Below the pieces are notes generated by a model. That model worked only from the letters and a program-made list of their open reading frames with translations. It was not told where the DNA came from and made no database searches. This document shows, piece after piece, positions 59,735 through 64,000 of a stretch of 64,000 bases of DNA. The DNA is taken from assembly GCF_002968575.1 (NCBI RefSeq), contig NZ_PVBM01000012.1, forward strand, positions 1 through 64,000. The letters run 5' to 3'. The translations under genes were made by a program, and so were the position numbers. Positions within the stretch are counted from its first letter, which is position 1; each line of letters opens with the position of its first letter. This stretch comes from Neorhizobium huautlense (GTDB taxonomy: Bacteria; Pseudomonadota; Alphaproteobacteria; Rhizobiales; Rhizobiaceae).

Positions 59735-61396
59735 ATGCGGAAGAAAATGGCAGACGTTGTCATTGTCGGTGGCGGTCCGGTTGGTACGGGCCTGGCAATC
59801 GAGCTCGGTCAGCGGGGCATCCACACCATCCTGGTCGAACGATACCCCTCTCCCCAACAGGTGCCCAAGGGTCAGAACCTGACGCAGCGGACGATGGAAC
59901 ACTTCCACTTCTGGGGGGCGGAGAAACAGTTGCGCGCCGCCCGCACCGTGCCAAAGGAATATGGGATCGGCGGCCTCACCGCCTATGGTTCATTGCTCGG
60001 CGATTATCACTACGATTGGCTCCAGCGCGAACTGGTTCGCCCCTACTATTTCACCGAGAACGAACGCCTGCCGCAGTACCGCACCGAGGAGGTCCTGCGC
60101 GAACGGGTGCGGGAGCTGCCTGCGGTGGAGCTCTTCTATGGCTGGACCGGCAGGGACGTGAGGCAGGACGAGGACGGGGTGACGGTCACGATCGCCAGCC
60201 GTGACGGAAGCGAACAGCGCAGTCTCAGCGCCGCCTATGCCGTGGGCTGCGACGGCAGTCGATCCGTTATCCGCGAAAAGGCAGGCATCACCCAGACCAA
60301 ATCCGACCACGACCGGCTGATGGTACTCCTGGTCTTCCGCTCGACCGGGCTTCACGAACTCCTGAAGCGTTTTCCAGGCAAGTCCTTCTACAATGTCCTG
60401 CATCCGGACCTGAAGGGCTATTGGCAGTTCTTCGGCCGCGTGGACCTCGGCAAAACCTGGTTCTTTCACGCGCCGGTACCGCCTGGAACCACAAAGGACA
60501 ACTTCGATTTCGCCGGCTATCTCCACCATGCCGTCGGAGCGGAATTCGACATAGAATTCGAGCATGTTGGTTTTTGGGATCTGCGGATCGCGACCGCCGA
60601 CAGCTATCGCAATGGCCGGATCTTTATCGCGGGTGACGCGGCCCATAGCCACCCGCCCTATGGTGGCTACGGGATCAATACCGGTTTCGAGGATGCCCGA
60701 AATCTCGGCTGGAAGCTTGCAGCCACGCTAGAGGGCTGGGGTGGAGAACGCCTGCTCGACAGCTATGATATGGAACGCCGGCCGGTCTTCATATCCACTG
60801 CCCGCGATTTTATCGGGAAGGCGATCGAGAGCGACAGGGCCTTCCTGGAGGCATTCGACCCTGCCCGCGACCGTCCGGCATTCGAGGCGGAATGGCAGGC
60901 ACGGGGATCCGGGGCGCGTGCGGAAGTGAATGCTTTCGAGCCCAACTACCGGGGCTCTCCTGTCATCTGGGGAGATTTCGAGGGCATGCCGAATGCCATC
61001 GGTGGCCACGAACTGCGCGCCAAAGCCGGACATCACCTGCCTCCTCAGATGCTGTCCTCAGGCCGCAATGTCTACGAAGAACTCGGCCCCGGTTTCACGC
61101 TGCTCGCATTCAAAGCCAGTCCTGCTCTTTTAGATGATTTCAGGATTGGCGCGGAACGCCTGGATCTACCACTCAAGATCGTCGCAGATGACAGCGATGA
61201 GGCCAGATCCGCTTACAAAGCGCGTTATGTGCTTGTTCGACCCGATCAATTTGTCGCCTGGGCCGAGGAAGATGAGACATCTTCTGCACTATCAATTCTT
61301 CTTCGTTGCCAAGGTCGATCAGAAACATACGATATGACCCGGCATTTGAAGAGAAGCGAAGCGGACGCTCTCAAGACGCTCAATCCAAACGCCTGA
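59735..61396 (+). CDS. FAD-dependent aromatic-ring monooxygenase (PheA/TfdB/MhpA type)
   Basis: A 553-residue class A flavin monooxygenase. The Rossmann motif VVIVGGGPVGTGLAIEL is followed by VGCDGSRSVIREKAG and the FAD motif IFIAGDAAHSHPPYGGYGINTGFEDARNLGWKLA. A C-terminal thioredoxin-like domain, as in phenol hydroxylases, spans about 440-540. It should hydroxylate a phenolic ring with NAD(P)H. ATGs at 59735 and 59747 are both possible. It ends the run amidohydrolase - dehydrogenase - monooxygenase. Confidence 0.87.
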   Translation: MRKKMADVVIVGGGPVGTGLAIELGQRGIHTILVERYPSPQQVPKGQNLTQRTMEHFHFWGAEKQLRAARTVPKEYGIGGLTAYGSLLGDYHYDWLQRELVRPYYFTENERLPQYRTEEVLRERVRELPAVELFYGWTGRDVRQDEDGVTVTIASRDGSEQRSLSAAYAVGCDGSRSVIREKAGITQTKSDHDRLMVLLVFRSTGLHELLKRFPGKSFYNVLHPDLKGYWQFFGRVDLGKTWFFHAPVPPGTTKDNFDFAGYLHHAVGAEFDIEFEHVGFWDLRIATADSYRNGRIFIAGDAAHSHPPYGGYGINTGFEDARNLGWKLAATLEGWGGERLLDSYDMERRPVFISTARDFIGKAIESDRAFLEAFDPARDRPAFEAEWQARGSGARAEVNAFEPNYRGSPVIWGDFEGMPNAIGGHELRAKAGHHLPPQMLSSGRNVYEELGPGFTLLAFKASPALLDDFRIGAERLDLPLKIVADDSDEARSAYKARYVLVRPDQFVAWAEEDETSSALSILLRCQGRSETYDMTRHLKRSEADALKTLNPNA

Positions 61397-61482
61397 CTGG
61401 CGACGATTTCGCGAAGAGCAACGCAGAAAGCTCGCCAAGGTTTGGACTTGCAAGCCGGACGCTCTGCACCTAAATTTGCCAA

Positions 61483-62472
61483 ATGCTTGATCATTTGTCC
61501 CGGCCGCCGTCGCCTTCACACATTCCGATGGATGCACTAAGCGAAGTGCTGCAAGACTTTCGCTTGAGTGGGGTGAATTATGGGCGCTGCGAACTCCGGC
61601 ATCCATGGAGCATCGCCTTTACGCAACAGCAGCTGCTTCGTTTTCACTTTGTCAGCCAGGGTCCATGCTGGATCCATACCGAAGCCCAGGGATGGCAGGA
61701 GTTGAATGAAGGCGATCTGGTGCTGCTGCCGCAAGGCATCGCCCATCGATTGGCCAGCGCGCCGGATGTTGTAGGCGACTCGCTCAAAGGGTGCCAGGTA
61801 ACAAAACTCGGAGATAATGTCTGCGAAGTAGTGCGTGAAGGAACGGGTGCGACCAGCACCCTCTTCTGCGGCTCCATGACTTTGGGCGCTTATGCGCTTA
61901 ATCCTTTGATCGCTTTGATGCCGCCAATCATCAAGGGCTGTGATGTGGCTGGCAATGACCCGATCGTTGGTCCCCTGCTTGCAGCTATGACGGCGGAAGC
62001 TGCACAGCCTCAAATGGGCAGCGCCACCGTCTTGTCACGTATGGCGGACCTGCTCGTTGCGCGGCTTATCCGCTGCTGGGTCAATTGCAGCGGAGCCTCG
62101 ACTACCGGCTGGCTCGCCGCCATCCGCGATCCTCATATCGGCCGCGTTCTGGTAGCGATGCACCGAGACCCCGGCCATGACTGGACTCTCGAAAGTCTCG
62201 CTGGCGTGGCAGGCCAATCGCGATCCGTCTTTGCTGAACGCTTCAGCGCTGTCTTAGGGGAAGGCGCGGCGCGTTATCTGGCGCGTCTGCGCATGCAGCT
62301 CGCCCGCGAATTGTTGGGGCAAAACGGCCTGTCGGTTGCCGAGGTTGCCTCCCGTCTGGGCTATGAATCCGAGGCTTCCTTCGCTCGTGCGTTCAAGCGC
62401 CTCACGAGCGTCTCACCAGGCCTTGTGCGCCGCACAAATTCCGGACGAATTGATATGGATTTCGGATTTTAA
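61483..62472 (+). CDS. AraC-family regulator with cupin-type sensor domain
   Basis: A 329-residue AraC regulator. The N-terminal AraC_binding (cupin) half includes FHFVSQGPCWIHTEAQGWQELNEGDLVLLPQGIAHRL. The C-terminal double helix-turn-helix reads WTLESLAGVAGQSRSVFAERFSAVLGEGAARYLARLRMQLARELL ... VAEVASRLGYESEASFARAFKR. It precedes an MFS gene by 61 bp on the same strand and probably activates it. The ATG at 61483 has a weak ribosome site; ATG 61528 is an alternative. Confidence 0.88.
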   Translation: MLDHLSRPPSPSHIPMDALSEVLQDFRLSGVNYGRCELRHPWSIAFTQQQLLRFHFVSQGPCWIHTEAQGWQELNEGDLVLLPQGIAHRLASAPDVVGDSLKGCQVTKLGDNVCEVVREGTGATSTLFCGSMTLGAYALNPLIALMPPIIKGCDVAGNDPIVGPLLAAMTAEAAQPQMGSATVLSRMADLLVARLIRCWVNCSGASTTGWLAAIRDPHIGRVLVAMHRDPGHDWTLESLAGVAGQSRSVFAERFSAVLGEGAARYLARLRMQLARELLGQNGLSVAEVASRLGYESEASFARAFKRLTSVSPGLVRRTNSGRIDMDFGF

Positions 62473-62533
62473 GCTACATATCATCCTAAAGGCTTCGGTT
62501 ATGAAATTTCCCTTGAGCTAAAGGGATATCTCA

Positions 62534-63742
62534 ATGACGGACACAATTTCACAGCTTGAATCCACCACGATGGACCTTGATGCCGCCGAGCCAGTCGCAT
62601 GGAGCGGGGCCACCTGGTTCGCCGTTCTTTCGATGGCGGCTACCAGCTTTGCTCTGGTATCGGCCGAATTCCTGCCGGCGGGTCTGTTGACGCCCATGGC
62701 GCGCGATCTCGGCATTACCGAGGGAACGGCCGGACAGGTCGTCACCGCCACGGCTTCCGTCGGCGCGGTGACGGCGCTCCTGAGCAATGTTCTCATAGGC
62801 AAATTGAACCGCAAGACGGTGCTGGTCGGCCTCAGTGCGCTGGCGATCGGTTCCAATATTCTTGCCGCGCTGGCGACCGATTTCTGGCTGTTGTTGTTGG
62901 GCCGGGCCGGGTTGGGCATCGCGCTTAGCGGCTTTTGGGCGCTTTCGGTCGCCGTCGTGGCGAGACTGGTGGGCGCCAATGCGACGGGTCGGGGCATGGC
63001 CATCGTCACCCTCGGCGTCTCGCTCGCCACCATAGCTGCACCATCAATGGGCGCCTTGATCAGCGATTGGCTGGGCTGGCGTAGCGCCATGGCGATGACA
63101 GCGGGGCTTGCCGCGCTGGCCATGCTGCTGCAGGTACTCAGCCTGCCAACGCTGCCTGCAAATACAAGCAACAGTCTCGCCGATGTTTTCCGGCTGACAC
63201 GGCGGCGTGGCGTTCAATTGGGAATGCTGGCCATCCTTTTGCTGATGACGGGGCATTTTGCCGGCTCGGTTTATGTGCGTCCCTTCCTCGAACAAGTGAC
63301 GCTCCTTGAAACCGGCCCGATTGCCTTGGCACTGCTCGGGTTTGGCATTGCCGCTGTGATCGGTAACGTTGCCGGTGGCCGGCTGGCAGACGCCAATATC
63401 CACATGGCACTCGCCGTCACCGCCGTGTTGATGGCATTTGCCGCACTCGCATTGGTGCTTTGGGGTGCGAATATTGGCGTTGCCTTCAGCTTCGTCACGC
63501 TCTGGGGCTTCGCCTTCGGCATGGCGCCGGTGGTACTGCCGACCAATCTTTCCCGCGAGGCACCCGACGCCCTGGAGGCAGCGGGCAGCCTGATGGTCGT
63601 CTCTTTCCAGGTCGCCATCAGTATCGGCGCGGTTTTCGGTGGTTATGTTGTGGACCACTATGGCGCCATGGGGCCGTTGGTCCTTACCGCCGCCCTGGCC
63701 GCATCGACGGTCGCCTTGGCGCTGCTGCAGCCCCGCAGCTGA
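62534..63742 (+). CDS. MFS transporter (drug/sugar efflux type)
   Basis: A 402-residue major-facilitator protein with about 12 membrane helices, of the AraJ/YdhP-like DHA1 efflux group (FALVSAEFLPAGLLTPMARDLGITEGTAGQVVTATASVGA). It probably exports a small molecule. The ATG at 62534 follows AAGGGATATC. Pairing with an AraC sensor suggests inducible export. Confidence 0.88.
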   Translation: MTDTISQLESTTMDLDAAEPVAWSGATWFAVLSMAATSFALVSAEFLPAGLLTPMARDLGITEGTAGQVVTATASVGAVTALLSNVLIGKLNRKTVLVGLSALAIGSNILAALATDFWLLLLGRAGLGIALSGFWALSVAVVARLVGANATGRGMAIVTLGVSLATIAAPSMGALISDWLGWRSAMAMTAGLAALAMLLQVLSLPTLPANTSNSLADVFRLTRRRGVQLGMLAILLLMTGHFAGSVYVRPFLEQVTLLETGPIALALLGFGIAAVIGNVAGGRLADANIHMALAVTAVLMAFAALALVLWGANIGVAFSFVTLWGFAFGMAPVVLPTNLSREAPDALEAAGSLMVVSFQVAISIGAVFGGYVVDHYGAMGPLVLTAALAASTVALALLQPRS

Positions 63743-63819
63743 TCTTTGCTTGCGGGTTGCGTAACCAGGCGGGCGGTGCGTTCTCCACATGGCGGAAGCA
63801 TCGCCCAAACCCCAAGGCA

Positions 63820-64000
63820 TCAAGCCGGTACAGCCATTGTTGCCTGCATGTCCTGCTGCGGCCATCGCTGCAGCGCCTCCCGCCCAGCGTCGGTCAGGCC
63901 GTAGACGCCTCTATCGAGCCGTTCAAACCAGCCGTAGACATTCGAAAGCAGGATCTTTCCGGCATCCGGTACGCCGGATCTGATTTCGCGCACACGCAGC
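63820..64000 (-). CDS. C-terminal part of a DUF2161-like gene, cut by the window edge
   Basis: The minus-strand frame from the window edge to the TGA at 63820 encodes 60 residues: VPDAGKILLSNVYGWFERLD, then RGVYGLTDAGREALQRWPQQ. The YGWFER ... GVYGLT pattern is that of the C-terminus of DUF2161, a putative PD-(D/E)XK nuclease family. The start lies outside the window. It converges with the MFS gene. Confidence 0.6.
   Translation of the reverse strand, partial: LRVREIRSGVPDAGKILLSNVYGWFERLDRGVYGLTDAGREALQRWPQQDMQATMAVPA

Noticed and set aside
1-64000. CRISPR arrays, tRNA/rRNA genes, insertion sequences or phage genes
   Set aside because: No regularly spaced repeats, no recognisable cloverleaf or rRNA sequence, and no transposase or integrase motif were seen, although a tRNA scan could not be run.

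Overview
The window is almost fully coding and GC-rich. It looks like alphaproteobacterial DNA of the Rhizobiaceae (Rhizobium / Sinorhizobium / Agrobacterium relatives). The reasons are a hybrid FixL - FixK - FxkR oxygen-signalling cassette, an ehu/eut ectoine operon laid out as in Sinorhizobium, a coxMNOP-type oxidase, an iron-responsive TGA-N9-TCA operator of RirA type, and a cobalamin riboswitch before a B12-type ABC transporter. Many accessory catabolic islands and no rRNA, tRNA or core replication genes suggest a chromid, a megaplasmid or an accessory chromosomal region. I cannot decide which.

Layout. 0.1-3.7 kb: heme-PAS hybrid kinase (hFixL), a FixK-type regulator and a divergent OmpR-type regulator (FxkR), with a direct-repeat K-box between the last two. 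3.7-9.7 kb: the tyrosine/homogentisate pathway in two divergent blocks, hpd - Rieske protein - maiA and hmgA - fahA, each with its own local regulator (Lrp, MarR). 9.7-11.2 kb: a FhuF-type ferric reductase with an iron box, and a small periplasmic cytochrome c. 11.2-25.5 kb: a complete ectoine / 5-hydroxyectoine uptake and degradation island (ehuABCD, eutABCDE, enuR, asnC/doeX, doeC, doeD and an extra dehydrogenase). 25.7-30.2 kb: an alternative cytochrome oxidase (subunits II, I, III, III, IV). 30.2-32.3 kb: cold-shock protein, DUF6481 protein, fatty acid desaturase. 32.4-35.7 kb: BtuFCD-like transporter under a cobalamin riboswitch, with a possible 27-residue leader ORF.

36-48.4 kb is a stress / low-oxygen region: an FAD oxidoreductase with an Acg-type nitroreductase, a recombined remnant of a P1B-ATPase fused to a DUF6691 (YeeE/YedE) gene, tandem-domain universal stress protein, Hsp20, host-attachment protein, beta-CASP nuclease, alcohol dehydrogenase and two small proteins. 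Six sequences very close to the FixK/FNR anaerobox (TTGAT-N4-ATCAA) lie in front of these genes. The FixK encoded at 2-2.8 kb is therefore a plausible controller of this region.

48.6-51.3 kb: a GST - alpha/beta-hydrolase pair and a membrane-anchored DJ-1/PfpI protein. 51.5-61.4 kb: an unassigned catabolic cluster (ThDP-dependent decarboxylase-like enzyme, TAXI-TRAP importer, IclR regulator, amidohydrolase/decarboxylase, aldehyde dehydrogenase, aromatic-ring FAD monooxygenase). The enzyme set suggests breakdown of an aromatic or 2-oxo acid. 61.5-63.7 kb: AraC regulator and MFS exporter. The window ends inside a DUF2161-like gene.
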